A DNA stretch of 64,000 bases from CAZSDU01 sp964605775 (lineage in GTDB: Bacteria; Bacteroidota; Bacteroidia; Bacteroidales; FEN-979). The stretch is from NCBI GenBank assembly GCA_964605775.1, contig CAZSDU010000010.1:1-64000 (forward strand), written 5' to 3'. Shown here one piece after another: positions 27,797 to 36,783 of this stretch. Every line of letters starts with the position of its first letter. Position 1 is the stretch's first letter. Position numbers and translations under genes: made by a program. The notes beneath the pieces were generated by a model that did not search any database, had not been told where the DNA came from, and saw nothing but the letters and a program-made list of their open reading frames with translations.

Positions 27797-28429
27797 TTAG
27801 GTCGTCAGACTGTCCTTGAAATCCTTGAGAATTCTTACATCACCATTGGTGATATAACCGATTTCAAGCGCTTTTTCTATAAGATGATCATAATCGGTAA
27901 GGGTAACCAGCGGACATTCTGCTTTATTGAAAGCCATATCTGCTTTTAATAAGTTATAAGTGAAAATGGCAACCATACCCTTGATGTTGCAACCCACTTC
28001 CCTAAGTGCTGATACGGCAGAAAGACTAGATGAACCCGTCGATACTAGGTCCTCTACCACAACTGCCCTTTGACCATTTCTGACCTCCCCCTCAATCTGG
28101 TTCGTCAGCCCATGATCTTTTTTTCCTGAACGTACATAAGCAAATGGCAGGCCAAGCTCCTGCGCAACCAACGCACCCTGGGCGATACCGCCTGTGGCCA
28201 CACCGGCAATCAGCTCGGGCTCAAAAGGATTCGCTTCAATGGCCCTGACAAAGTTTTGACGGATGAAAGTTCTGATTTCCGGATAAGACAATGTAATTCG
28301 GTTATCACAGTAAATGGGTGATTTGATCCCAGATGCCCAGGTAAATAAGTCTTTGGGACTTAGCTTCACTGCCCTGATTTTTAACAGCAATTCCGCCATC
28401 TGATAGGCAATGTCTTTGTTATAGACCAT
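27797..28429 (-). CDS. pyrE: Orotate phosphoribosyltransferase
   Basis: It converts orotate plus PRPP to orotidine 5'-phosphate in pyrimidine synthesis. The 210-residue length is typical. Motifs: FTWASGIKSPIYCDNR (about 29-44), ELIAGVATGGIAQG (about 77-90), YVRSGKKDHG (about 101-110) and the PRPP loop AVVVEDLVSTGSSSL (about 123-137). It is monocistronic and converges with the FnIII gene. An imperfect -7 box (minus TATCTTCG) lies just upstream. Confidence 0.96.
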   Translation of the reverse strand: MVYNKDIAYQMAELLLKIRAVKLSPKDLFTWASGIKSPIYCDNRITLSYPEIRTFIRQNFVRAIEANPFEPELIAGVATGGIAQGALVAQELGLPFAYVRSGKKDHGLTNQIEGEVRNGQRAVVVEDLVSTGSSSLSAVSALREVGCNIKGMVAIFTYNLLKADMAFNKAECPLVTLTDYDHLIEKALEIGYITNGDVRILKDFKDSLTT

Positions 28430-28519
28430 AAAACAAGCTTAAAATGTGGTGCGAAGATAGAAAAAAATCAGGAGCAGGGAGTGACAGCAGATAAGGATAA
28501 GCATTAATTTCTATCTGAC

Positions 28520-29146
28520 CTATGATTCCTGGCTTCCTAAGGATGACTGAATCATGTTCCTCAGAGAAGCATAAGTGTTGGCCATGATTTGATCAAGCTC
28601 TTCTTTGTTTTTCCATTGTGCTGTGAGTATCCCCTCTTCATGCTGGGGTTTCAATGTCTGACCGGAATGGGCATGCATCCTGAACCAGCTTGTACGCTTC
28701 AGTATAAGACGTTCTTTTTGTCGGTAAATATGCCAGGTTTCAGGAAGTTCAGCAGTGATTCTGATTTTTTTCAATCCGGTTTCTTCTTTCACTTCCCTCA
28801 TGGCTGCTTTCCTTGCGGAATGACGGTCTTTTTCATCTATTTTTCCTTTAGGTAAATCCCAGCGTTCAAAACGGTAGATGAACAGAAAATGCCCTTCATC
28901 GTTTTCCACCAGCCCTCCTGCAGCTTCAATCCGTGTGAAAAGAGAAAGAAAATGCTTACACAATTTTATATATTTTTTTTCTGACCAAAGGATCAGTTCA
29001 GAAATTTTGCTGTCATTCTCGAAGAGACCATACAGCTCACGGATCTGGTTTGTAGATAAAAATGACGCTGTCAAACAGGAATGATCCTCCAAAAGAGGAG
29101 GGTGGTTCATCAACCGAATGCGACGATCATTGAGAAAGACTAACAT
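28520..29146 (-). CDS. Nudix hydrolase
   Basis: The 208-residue protein has an N-terminal region (about 1-65) without a known domain and a Nudix domain (about 70-190). The box is recognisable as WDLPKGKIDEKDR, then AAMREVKEETGL. The REVKEETG half is intact, but the front part is two residues longer than the canonical GX5EX7REUXEEXGU. Bacteroidota members of this kind are annotated as NUDIX domain proteins, some beside pyrE; the substrate is unknown. Confidence 0.85.
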   Translation of the reverse strand: MLVFLNDRRIRLMNHPPLLEDHSCLTASFLSTNQIRELYGLFENDSKISELILWSEKKYIKLCKHFLSLFTRIEAAGGLVENDEGHFLFIYRFERWDLPKGKIDEKDRHSARKAAMREVKEETGLKKIRITAELPETWHIYRQKERLILKRTSWFRMHAHSGQTLKPQHEEGILTAQWKNKEELDQIMANTYASLRNMIQSSLGSQES

Positions 29147-29162
29147 TTAGCGAATAATAAAT

Positions 29163-29193
29163 TTTGCTGTTAAATTTTAATTTTGTATTTTTG
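29163..29193 (+). promoter_or_regulatory. Promoter of tRNA-Glu
   Basis: TTTG at 29163-29166 and TATTTTTG at 29186-29193, 19 bases apart, match the Bacteroidota consensus. The tRNA begins 20 bases downstream, as expected for a short 5' leader. Confidence 0.7.
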
Positions 29194-29212
29194 CCGCCCG
29201 AAAGAAAGTTTT

Positions 29213-29286
29213 GGCCCGTTCGTCTAGTCGGTTAGGACGCCAGGTTTTCATCCTGGAAATCAGGGGTTCGAATCCCCTACGGGCTA
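29213..29286 (+). tRNA. tRNA-Glu (anticodon TTC)
   Basis: A cloverleaf is visible: acceptor GGCCCGT with ACGGGCT, anticodon stem CCAGG/CCTGG around TTTTCAT (anticodon TTC) and a T-arm GGGGTTCGAATCCCC. The CCA end is not encoded. Discriminator base A at 29286. Confidence 0.96.
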
Positions 29287-29330
29287 CTCTCCTGTTGTTT
29301 TACGATAAGCGATTTGTCCTCTGCATCCCT

Positions 29331-29349
29331 GCCTGCCTGGCAGGAAGGC
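29331..29349. repeat. Imperfect palindrome of the CCTGCC family
   Basis: GCCTGCCTG-G-CAGGAAGGC pairs with one mismatch. Together with the preceding CATCCCT it matches the start of units 2 and 3 of the batD array. It lies between tRNA-Glu and the kinase gene at 29375. Confidence 0.6.
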
Positions 29350-29374
29350 TGAATTCTGCTTCGTTTCATTTGAA

Positions 29375-31492
29375 TCAATCAAAGATTTCCGAAAGTTGCC
29401 GGTACAGCTCTTTCCGCTTGATGGGTTTGGCAATATAACCCCGGCATCCTGCTTCCATAGATTTTTCTTTAACATTCCCGATGGCATGAGCCGTTTGTGC
29501 AATGATGTTAAGATCCGGTCTGATGTTAAGCATTTGTCTGGCCGTTTCATATCCATCCATGCCCGGCATTTTGAGATCCATGTACACCAGATTAATACCA
29601 GGATCATGCTGTGCATGAATGAGCGCACTTTTGCCTGAATCAGCCTTCAGTATATTTGCATGGCTGGGAGAAAGCAAGCGTTCCAGAAGATACACGTTGT
29701 CTTCCATATCATCCACGATCAGGATGGTTTTGCCTGTCAAGTCGGGGATTGGTATTTCCTGCTGAAATGCTTCATTGTCACCAGGCTCCGATAACAAAGC
29801 TTCAGGAAGACGGAAGTAAAAACTTGAGCCTTCATGATGTTTGCTTTCCAGCCATAAATGACCACATAGAAGAGTCGCGATCTCCCTGCAGATAGACAAT
29901 CCGAGACCGACCCCATCCTGAACCCTGTTGTGGTATTCATCACCCTGCCTGAATTGTTCGAATATGATGTCCACTTTATCAGCCGGAACTCCGATTCCGG
30001 TATCAGCGACATAAAAAATTATATCACGGTCATGGAGGGTATAACCAAATTCCACTCCTCCCGAAAGGGTATATTTGATGGCATTGTTCAACAGGTTGGT
30101 CATGAGCTGCATGAGTTTGCTGCGATCTGTATAGATCAGGGGAGAGGAGGTATTGTCGTAAGGATTAAATCGAATGGAAAGATGCTCTTTTTTCTTTTTC
30201 TTCTTTTCAACATTGGCATAATCAGCCAGATGACGAAACAATTCATCCACCGAAAAATTGGAATAAACAATTTTGTATTCCCGGGATTGAAGTAAGGCCA
30301 CATCAAAGATGGATTCAATGATGGAGAGTAAATGATTCCCACTGTTATGAATGATTTCCGCGTAACGGGTGACTTCGGTCATTCGGGTTCCGCCCTCGAT
30401 GAGCGAGCTGAAACCAATGATGGCATTGAGGGGTGTACGGAGTTCATGGCTCATGGCGGCAAGAAAGGCAGACTTTAGTTTGTCGCTTTCTTCTGCTTTT
30501 TCTTTCGCCAGGATCAGGGCGTTTTCGGCTATTTTTCGCTCGGTGATATCATGAATGATGGAAAACAGCACTGTCTGACCGTGAAAATTGATGGGTGAGG
30601 AAAGCACCTCAACTGTGCGGAAATTCCCGTTGGATAAGTGGTGATCAAAGATAAAATTGCTTTGTTCTCCTTTCAGTGCCTTTAAGCGTGCCTCCGCTGC
30701 TTTCTCCTCAGGAAGTTGGTTGATTTCCTGGATATACTTTTGCGTAAGTTCAGTTTTAGCATAACCGTAAAACTTTTCTGCAGAACGATTAACATCCAGG
30801 ATACGTCCCGATGCAGGTTCCACCAGCATCATGATGGCTTCTGTATTTTCGAAAAGCTGCCTGAATTTCTCCTCACTTCTGAACAATTCTCTTTTGATAT
30901 GCCAGTGTTGAGAACGGCTGTGCATCAAAAGTCCCAGCATCAGGGTTCCGACCGGATATAACAGAACTACTGGTAAAACAATGTTTTTAAAGGTCTCCTC
31001 CCATTTATTGGAAGGAAGAAAAACAGTGCATAACAGCATTCCAAGATGGATCGCCAGTCCTAAAAACAACAATTCTGCAATACGATTCCCTTCTTTCCAT
31101 CCGGGCCTGAACTTCCTCCACAGTAAACCGATTGTTCCTGAGGAAAGAATCACTGCCACACCCATCCACATCCCGTCGCCGCCCAGTATGAACCTGTATG
31201 TGCCGTCAATCAACATGGCAATGATAGTCGGTATATTGCCAAAAAACAATCCTGATATTCCAATCAGAATCGAACGAGTATCAAAAACCAGACCGGGTAT
31301 CATGACCCAGGGTGTAAGCATGAGTGTAATCCCTGTTCCCCCGACAAATATTCCGGTAAGCACTTTGTCTCTCAGGTGTGTCTTCTTATCCTGTCGGTTC
31401 CAGAAGAAATCGATCAACAGGCTGGTGGCAATAAGCAATGCAATATTCTGGATAATTCCTAGGATCAGGGAAGGATTAATTAACATTGACAT
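29375..31492 (-). CDS. Hybrid sensor histidine kinase/response regulator
   Basis: The 705-residue protein has an N-terminal multi-helix sensor of the LytS/5TMR type (about 5-195; DTRSILIGISGLFFGN, TYRFILGGDGMWMG), a PAS domain (about 205-320), HisKA with the acceptor His349 in AAMSHELRTPLN, HATPase (about 450-570) and a C-terminal receiver (about 585-705; ILIVDDMEDN, VYMDLKMPGMDGYE, GYIAKPI). It lacks a DNA-binding output, so the phosphoryl group probably passes to another protein. 5TMR sensors respond to small ligands or envelope signals; the ligand is unknown here. Confidence 0.9.
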   Translation of the reverse strand: MSMLINPSLILGIIQNIALLIATSLLIDFFWNRQDKKTHLRDKVLTGIFVGGTGITLMLTPWVMIPGLVFDTRSILIGISGLFFGNIPTIIAMLIDGTYRFILGGDGMWMGVAVILSSGTIGLLWRKFRPGWKEGNRIAELLFLGLAIHLGMLLCTVFLPSNKWEETFKNIVLPVVLLYPVGTLMLGLLMHSRSQHWHIKRELFRSEEKFRQLFENTEAIMMLVEPASGRILDVNRSAEKFYGYAKTELTQKYIQEINQLPEEKAAEARLKALKGEQSNFIFDHHLSNGNFRTVEVLSSPINFHGQTVLFSIIHDITERKIAENALILAKEKAEESDKLKSAFLAAMSHELRTPLNAIIGFSSLIEGGTRMTEVTRYAEIIHNSGNHLLSIIESIFDVALLQSREYKIVYSNFSVDELFRHLADYANVEKKKKKKEHLSIRFNPYDNTSSPLIYTDRSKLMQLMTNLLNNAIKYTLSGGVEFGYTLHDRDIIFYVADTGIGVPADKVDIIFEQFRQGDEYHNRVQDGVGLGLSICREIATLLCGHLWLESKHHEGSSFYFRLPEALLSEPGDNEAFQQEIPIPDLTGKTILIVDDMEDNVYLLERLLSPSHANILKADSGKSALIHAQHDPGINLVYMDLKMPGMDGYETARQMLNIRPDLNIIAQTAHAIGNVKEKSMEAGCRGYIAKPIKRKELYRQLSEIFD

Positions 31493-31538
31493 AAAGCGAA
31501 CGACGATAAGTTATGAGCGAATTTAGGGAAAAATCATT

Positions 31539-31546
31539 ATCTTTGA
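31539..31546 (+). promoter_or_regulatory. -7 box TATCTTTG before the lipoprotein gene
   Basis: A full TAnnTTTG match 18 bases before the start at 31565. No clear -33 TTG is visible at the right distance. Confidence 0.4.
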
Positions 31547-31564
31547 TGGAAATTATACTTTTTT

Positions 31565-32617
31565 ATGTATATCAGGAAATTGTTTTTTTTCTTAACGTTT
31601 TCATCTCTGGCTTTTCTGTCCTGTATACGCCAGGAAATCCTGCCTGAAGATGATGGGTTTACGGGATATATTGCCGGCGATGCTTATGATGGCTATGGCT
31701 GTATTCTCAGAAGCGGGGACAATGGATTAAGCTGGTACCGGCTGGGCTCAATCACGGAAGTTCCCGGAGTCGATATGAACGACATCAGCGCATTGGATCA
31801 GAACGACGTCTGGGCAGTGGGGAATGTACAGGACGGCTATGGCATGATTTTGCATTCCTCTAAAGGGGGGATCAACTGGGAGAGACAATGTACCAAAGAC
31901 CTGATCAAAGATGCAGCCATGCGGGTGGTGAATGCCAAAAATCCCAACCGAATTTGGATTTGCGGGGAGAAAGGCAAATTACTGTATTCTGAAGATAAGG
32001 GAAGTAACTGGAGCCTGGTGGCTCTGGATTCCCTCGAAAAAGCTGACTTTTGCGGTATGACGGTGGTTCAGAACAACATCTGGGTAATCGGCAACATTCC
32101 CGCTTCCGATGGCGGAGACAGCTTAGCCATACTCCTCCGCAATAGTAATGGAGGGCAAAATTTTACCGTGATTCATCCTTCCAATATCACTCATTTAAAT
32201 GCAGTCTTCGCCATTGACGATTCCCTGATTTTTATTGCCTCAGGATCAACCATATACAAATCTTTGGACGGAGGTCAGACTTTTTCCTCTGTTTTTGTTA
32301 CAGTCAACGGCAGTATTCATGACCTTTGTGCCACTTCTGGCAGCAATATCTGGGCAGCAGGCGATCAGGGTCGGGCTTACCGCTCCACCGATGATGGACA
32401 GTCATGGCAGCCATTCTGGCCGCAGTCGGCCAGCTTCCGTCTGAACCGGATCTCTCTCATGGGGACGGAAAGAATTTGGATATGCGGCAGCAGTAATACC
32501 CCGGGACGCAAAGGCGTATTCTATTATTCCAATAATGCTGGCAATACATGGTTTATAGGCAACCACAATGTTGATTCGGGGATCAGGGGACTGTCGTTTG
32601 TAAAGGGAGTCAGATAA
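31565..32617 (+). CDS. Ycf48/BNR-type propeller lipoprotein
   Basis: The 350-residue protein has a lipoprotein signal (FFFLTFSSLAFLSC, lipid Cys at residue 19) and about six propeller blades with Asp-box turns (SGDNGLSWYRLG, SKGGINWERQ, EDKGSNWSLV, LDGGQTFSSV, TDDGQSWQPF, NNAGNTWFIG). WAAGDQGRAYRS and WICGEKGKLLYS repeats are typical of the Ycf48-like group. It is likely periplasmic or surface-anchored. The ligand and role are unknown. Confidence 0.82.
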   Translation: MYIRKLFFFLTFSSLAFLSCIRQEILPEDDGFTGYIAGDAYDGYGCILRSGDNGLSWYRLGSITEVPGVDMNDISALDQNDVWAVGNVQDGYGMILHSSKGGINWERQCTKDLIKDAAMRVVNAKNPNRIWICGEKGKLLYSEDKGSNWSLVALDSLEKADFCGMTVVQNNIWVIGNIPASDGGDSLAILLRNSNGGQNFTVIHPSNITHLNAVFAIDDSLIFIASGSTIYKSLDGGQTFSSVFVTVNGSIHDLCATSGSNIWAAGDQGRAYRSTDDGQSWQPFWPQSASFRLNRISLMGTERIWICGSSNTPGRKGVFYYSNNAGNTWFIGNHNVDSGIRGLSFVKGVR

Positions 32618-32634
32618 TTTTAGTAGCAAAGAAA

Positions 32635-33321
32635 TTACAGACGGTTTTCCAGTGCCTTGGTGTTCAGTTCTTTTTCATTGCTGTTTTTAACTTTATATTC
32701 CGACAATAGGAATTCATGGACGGGAGACAAAGAGGCATGGTAATATTTAATAAAAAGAGAAAACCCGTCATCATAGAAACAGAGCAGAGCCCCCGCATCA
32801 TCTCTGATATAAAAAGAGGAAGATAATTCTGTCACATCTGCCACAGTAATCTGGTATTTTTTCAGGATAAGCTCGGCCAAAGGTTGCTGAATTTCTTTCA
32901 GCCCGTTGTTAAAAAGATATTCCCCAAAAAAGAATTTTTCCCGGCAAGTAAAAAACAATATTTTTACTTGTTTTCCGAGGATGAATTCCCGATAACCATT
33001 TACGTGAATGTTTTCTTCTCCTAATGTGTCGTTATTGATGCAGTTGGCTTCCCCTTTTATCTGAATTATTTTTTTCAGGTCTTCTCCGAAACGGATTCCA
33101 TCCATATTGATGGGAATGGATGTTTGGTAGTTTGGGAAAGAATCCTTCATCTGGATTATTTTGTCAAAATGAAGGAGTGTTTCATTATTGAAACATAGGG
33201 TAAGCTTTTGAGGTTCCTTTTTCCGCTGACTGTACTTCTTAATCACTTCCTGGTACTGCGGTGAGCTGACGCCATGCAGCAAGCGGCAGAAAAAAAGATG
33301 AAGTTGCTGTATGAAATACAT
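32635..33321 (-). CDS. Uncharacterised 228-residue protein
   Basis: I do not recognise a family. The protein is mixed alpha/beta in character, with no signal peptide beyond a weakly hydrophobic start, and segments such as NMDGIRFGEDLKKIIQIKG and REFILGKQVKILFFTCREKFFFGEY that suggest an antiparallel sheet. It lies convergent to the lipoprotein gene (17-base gap) and divergent from the membrane protein at 33508. Codon content resembles the surrounding genes. Probably cytoplasmic. Confidence 0.6.
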   Translation of the reverse strand: MYFIQQLHLFFCRLLHGVSSPQYQEVIKKYSQRKKEPQKLTLCFNNETLLHFDKIIQMKDSFPNYQTSIPINMDGIRFGEDLKKIIQIKGEANCINNDTLGEENIHVNGYREFILGKQVKILFFTCREKFFFGEYLFNNGLKEIQQPLAELILKKYQITVADVTELSSSFYIRDDAGALLCFYDDGFSLFIKYYHASLSPVHEFLLSEYKVKNSNEKELNTKALENRL

Positions 33322-33507
33322 TTCCCGGATGATTAATTACGAATTGTCTCAGAATGGAATGACAAACATACTAAATAAATATTCATAAGATACATGTATT
33401 CCAAAAATATTTCTTTCATCATGGGTAGCCTTGAATGAAAGTTCAATACGCTTGCAACCTCTCCTTTGTTCCCTTTGTCTGCAGAATATATACTCCTAAT
33501 CTTTTTT

Positions 33508-33987
33508 ATGTATTCAGCCATGACCAATTCGGAAAAAAGCTCCCTGCTTGTGCTCTCCGTTGCTGCCGGGGCTTCGATGAGCCTTTTATTCAATTGTTTG
33601 ATCCGCATTCATTATTTTACCCTGATGACAACGGATCAGACATCAGTGTATCAAAAAGCCAGTGAAGACTGGGTAAGGTCGCTGCTGATATTTTTAACCA
33701 TGCTCAGCGGGATGTTTTTTAACCAGGTTTTCAATATACTCATGATCAGGAAAAGGTCGGGGTATATCCGTGTTAACCCGGCCAAGCTTTTTCTTCAGGC
33801 ATTGAAGAGGATCAACTTCTGGATAGCGATCTCGGTTTCACCCATCATATTTTATGTCACTTTTTATCTGGCTAATGCCATTCCTGATAATTCGGCCGCT
33901 TATTTTTATGCTTTCCAGCACGGATTTTTCTGGTACAGCATTTTTAAGGGATTCGATAAACAAAAGGAAACAGGTATAGTTGACTAA
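33508..33987 (+). CDS. Small integral membrane protein, unknown family
   Basis: From the ATG at 33508 (or 33520) the product has about 160 residues and four hydrophobic helices (about 13-32, 52-72, 95-117 and 128-150). The frame is open from 33466, but only with a TTG. A minus-strand frame over 33333-33608 overlaps it and is rejected because the plus frame is longer and has a coherent helix pattern. No family recognised. Possibly paired with the unknown gene at 32635. Confidence 0.5.
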   Translation: MYSAMTNSEKSSLLVLSVAAGASMSLLFNCLIRIHYFTLMTTDQTSVYQKASEDWVRSLLIFLTMLSGMFFNQVFNILMIRKRSGYIRVNPAKLFLQALKRINFWIAISVSPIIFYVTFYLANAIPDNSAAYFYAFQHGFFWYSIFKGFDKQKETGIVD

Positions 33988-34174
33988 TTTTCCCTTATGA
34001 TACATTTCCTCCGACTATCTATTGCACGTCGCGCGATCTGAGATTATCATTTTCTCTCTCATTTTATACGGTTAATGATGATGTTCACTTGACGAAGTGG
34101 GAAGGGCAGGTAGAGATTTTAAGTGACGGAATTGATTTTTATCTGTCAGAGTGTAAAACAGCCGGGTTTTCATG

Positions 34175-34182
34175 TAAATTTG
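34175..34182 (+). promoter_or_regulatory. -7 box TAAATTTG before pssA
   Basis: Perfect TAnnTTTG 21 bases before the pssA start. The rest of the 216-base gap (33988-34203) shows no gene or repeat. Confidence 0.45.
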
Positions 34183-34203
34183 TAATCATTAGAAAATCTG
34201 ATC

Positions 34204-34941
34204 ATGAAAATCAAAGAGAATATCCCCAATGTGATCACCATCCTTAATCTGATCTGTGGGTTAATCAGCATTACTCTTGTTTTTTCGGGAGAACTGGCGC
34301 TCAGTGCAATGTTTATTTTTCTTGCAGCCGTATTTGATTATCTTGACGGTAGTGTTGCCCGGCTACTGAAAGTATATTCTCCGCTTGGGAAGCAGCTTGA
34401 TTCACTCGCTGATGTCGTTTCTTTCGGTGTTGCCCCGGGACTTATCATGTTTCAGCTCATTTCGGTGAATTGTCTGGGAAGTTGTAATATTCTGGAAAGG
34501 CTCAATATCACCCCTTATTTTGCCCTGCTAATTCCTATTTGCTCTGCACTTCGATTGGCGAAATTCAATATTGACACCCGTCAGGAAATCAACTTTATTG
34601 GCCTTCCGACACCGGCCAATGGTCTTTTTTTTGCCTCTATACCCCTCGTTCTTTTTCTTCAGCCTCAACTATTCAGCTTGATAAAACTTGATTTTTTAAA
34701 TGACTTTTTCATCAATACAAGGGTACTGGCTATACTATCCGTTTTTTTTTCTTACTTGCTGATTTCTGACTTCAGGATCTTTTCTATGAAGTTCAAATCT
34801 TTAAAATGGAAAGAGAACCAGGTTCGTTATATTTTCCTGATCCTGTCGGCCATCCTTTTTCTACTGTTCTCGCTTTCAGCCATACCCTTGATTATCATGC
34901 TCTACCTGCTGATCTCATTATTCTTCCAGCAATCTTTTTAG
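34204..34941 (+). CDS. pssA: CDP-diacylglycerol--serine O-phosphatidyltransferase
   Basis: It makes phosphatidylserine from CDP-diacylglycerol and serine, the first step to phosphatidylethanolamine. The 245-residue protein has about six to eight membrane helices. The CDP-alcohol phosphotransferase signature is DYLDGSVARLLKVYSPLG, then KQLDSLAD (about 46-71), with all four acidic residues present. The conserved ASRLAKFN equivalent reads ALRLAKFN. It converges with lptB, six bases apart. With gpsA it contributes to phospholipid synthesis. Confidence 0.93.
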   Translation: MKIKENIPNVITILNLICGLISITLVFSGELALSAMFIFLAAVFDYLDGSVARLLKVYSPLGKQLDSLADVVSFGVAPGLIMFQLISVNCLGSCNILERLNITPYFALLIPICSALRLAKFNIDTRQEINFIGLPTPANGLFFASIPLVLFLQPQLFSLIKLDFLNDFFINTRVLAILSVFFSYLLISDFRIFSMKFKSLKWKENQVRYIFLILSAILFLLFSLSAIPLIIMLYLLISLFFQQSF

Positions 34942-34946
34942 AAGCG

Positions 34947-35669
34947 CTATCTCAGCTCAAAATTTTGCCCCAGATAAACCCTTCGTACATGATCATCTTC
35001 TGCCAGTTCCCTGGAAGAGCCAGCTTTCAGGATGGATCCTTCAAATAAAAGATACGAGCGGTCAGTGATGGATAGGGTTTCATGGACATTATGATCCGTT
35101 ATCAGCACCCCAATATTTTTATCTTTCAGCTTGGTGACTATCCCTTGGATATCTTCCACTGCAATGGGATCGATTCCTGCAAAGGGCTCATCCAGTAAGA
35201 TAAATTTAGGGTCGACAGCCAGGCAACGGGCAATTTCTGTTCTTCTTCTTTCACCACCTGACAGGGTAATGCCATGACTTTTCCTGACATGCTGTAATCC
35301 GAATTCATCTAAAAGTCTTTCAAGCCTTTCATGTTGCTGATCTTTTGTCAGTCCGGTAAATTCAAGAATTGCACGGATATTATCTTCCACACTGAGTTTA
35401 CGGAATACGGAGGGTTCCTGGGGAAGGTAGCTGATCCCTCTTTGGGCCCGTTTGTACATAGGCTCTCGGGTAATGTTCAGGTCATCCAGAAAAACCTGGC
35501 CGGAAAAAGGTTTGATCAGCCCGACAATGATATAAAAGGAAGTGGTTTTCCCTGCGCCATTGGGTCCCAGCAATCCGACGATCTCTCCCTGGTTCAGCTC
35601 CAAAGAAACTTCACTGACGACAGTGCGTTTACGGTATTTTTTAACGATTTTCTCGGTACGGAGTGTCAT
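34947..35669 (-). CDS. lptB: LPS export ABC transporter ATPase
   Basis: The cytoplasmic ATPase of LptB2FGC drives LPS extraction from the inner membrane. The 240 residues contain Walker A GPNGAGKTT (about 35-43), Q-loop LPQEPSVFRKL (about 80-90, characteristic of LptB), signature LSGGERRR (about 138-145), Walker B FILLDEPFAGIDP (about 157-169) and the switch His in ITDHNVHET. It follows kdsD by 20 bases, the same kdsD-lptB closeness seen in many Gram-negatives. Confidence 0.94.
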   Translation of the reverse strand: MTLRTEKIVKKYRKRTVVSEVSLELNQGEIVGLLGPNGAGKTTSFYIIVGLIKPFSGQVFLDDLNITREPMYKRAQRGISYLPQEPSVFRKLSVEDNIRAILEFTGLTKDQQHERLERLLDEFGLQHVRKSHGITLSGGERRRTEIARCLAVDPKFILLDEPFAGIDPIAVEDIQGIVTKLKDKNIGVLITDHNVHETLSITDRSYLLFEGSILKAGSSRELAEDDHVRRVYLGQNFELR

Positions 35670-35689
35670 TTTTTGGGTTTGAAATTGAA

Positions 35690-36655
35690 CTACAGTATCC
35701 CTTCTTTCAGAATATCATGAAGATGTATGACCCCTACATATTTTTTCTTTTCAACCACCAGGAGCTGGGTGATATTGTTTTTTCTCATCAATTGAAGGGC
35801 ATGAAGGACAAGGGTATCGGCTTCTATTGATTTTGGACACGGGGTCATGATATCTGAGGCGTTTAACTTTGTTATATCAGGATTTTTTTCTAACATCCTG
35901 CGTAAGTCGCCATCTGTGATGATCCCGATCAGTTTTTCTCCAGCCAGCACGGCGGTGGCCCCGAGTCTTTTTGAAGAAATTTCAAGAATGACGGTATTGA
36001 TATTATCGGTTGCTTTGACACTGGGTACAGCATTAGCGGGATAAAGATCCCTCACCTTGAGGTATAATTCTTTACCCAGTGTTCCGCCCGGATGAAATTT
36101 TGCAAAATCATCTGCCGTAAATCCCCGGCTTTCGAGAAGACAGACAGCCAGGGCGTCTCCCATGACCATTTGCGCCGTTGTACTGGAGGTTGGTGCAAGA
36201 TTATTCGGACAGGCTTCTTTTGGGACAGAGGCATCAATGACAAAGTCGGCATGATGGGCCAGGTAGGAGTTTTTATTTCCCACCAGGGCGATCAGGGCGC
36301 TGCATCTGTCTTTTAAAAGGGGAAGGAGGACCTTGATCTCAGGAGTTTCCCCACTTTTTGAAAGACAAATTACAATATCATTTTTTTGAATGCTACCCAG
36401 ATCCCCGTGAATCGCATCAGCAGCATGCATGAACAAAGCCGGGGTCCCGGTTGAATTCAGGGTGGCGACAATCTTCTGTCCTATAATGGCACTTTTTCCA
36501 ATCCCGGTGACCACTACCCTCCCGCTTGTATGCAGGATACATTCCACACCCCGTAAAAAATCATCATTGATTGAATTGACAAGTCCCGCAATGGATGCTG
36601 ATTCGATCTTTATTGTATCAATGGCAATATTTTTCAGCGATCTTGGTTTTTTCAA
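35690..36655 (-). CDS. kdsD: D-arabinose 5-phosphate isomerase
   Basis: It interconverts ribulose 5-phosphate and arabinose 5-phosphate, the precursor of Kdo in LPS. The 321 residues carry a SIS domain (about 30-180; VTGIGKSAIIGQKIVATLNSTG, HAADAIHGDLG, SKSGETPE) and a linker FAKFHPGGTLGK (about 188-199). A CBS pair follows (about 205-321; GIITDGDLRRMLE, VGVIHLHDIL). Upstream of lptB in one operon. Divergent from recQ. Confidence 0.93.
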   Translation of the reverse strand: MKKPRSLKNIAIDTIKIESASIAGLVNSINDDFLRGVECILHTSGRVVVTGIGKSAIIGQKIVATLNSTGTPALFMHAADAIHGDLGSIQKNDIVICLSKSGETPEIKVLLPLLKDRCSALIALVGNKNSYLAHHADFVIDASVPKEACPNNLAPTSSTTAQMVMGDALAVCLLESRGFTADDFAKFHPGGTLGKELYLKVRDLYPANAVPSVKATDNINTVILEISSKRLGATAVLAGEKLIGIITDGDLRRMLEKNPDITKLNASDIMTPCPKSIEADTLVLHALQLMRKNNITQLLVVEKKKYVGVIHLHDILKEGIL

Positions 36656-36676
36656 TGCACAATTTTTTTAAAATAA

Positions 36677-36710
36677 TTTGGTTATTTGGAAGGTTTTATA
36701 CTTATATTTG
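36677..36710 (+). promoter_or_regulatory. Promoter region of recQ
   Basis: TATATTTG at 36703-36710 with TTTG at 36677-36680 (22-base gap) or 36685-36688 (14-base gap). The start codon is 73 bases downstream. The same 128-base gap must also contain the kdsD promoter, which I could not pick out. Confidence 0.5.
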
Positions 36711-36783
36711 TATATAAGGCGTTTAAAACTGCATAAATCAAGATATCCTGAACAAAATTACGAAAATAAATCCGAGTTCTAAA

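Noticed and set aside
29284..29628. Minus-strand 114-codon frame
   Set aside because: Out-of-frame shadow of the hybrid kinase receiver domain.
33333..33608. Minus-strand 91-codon frame
   Set aside because: Overlaps the plus-strand membrane protein, which is longer and has a regular helix pattern.
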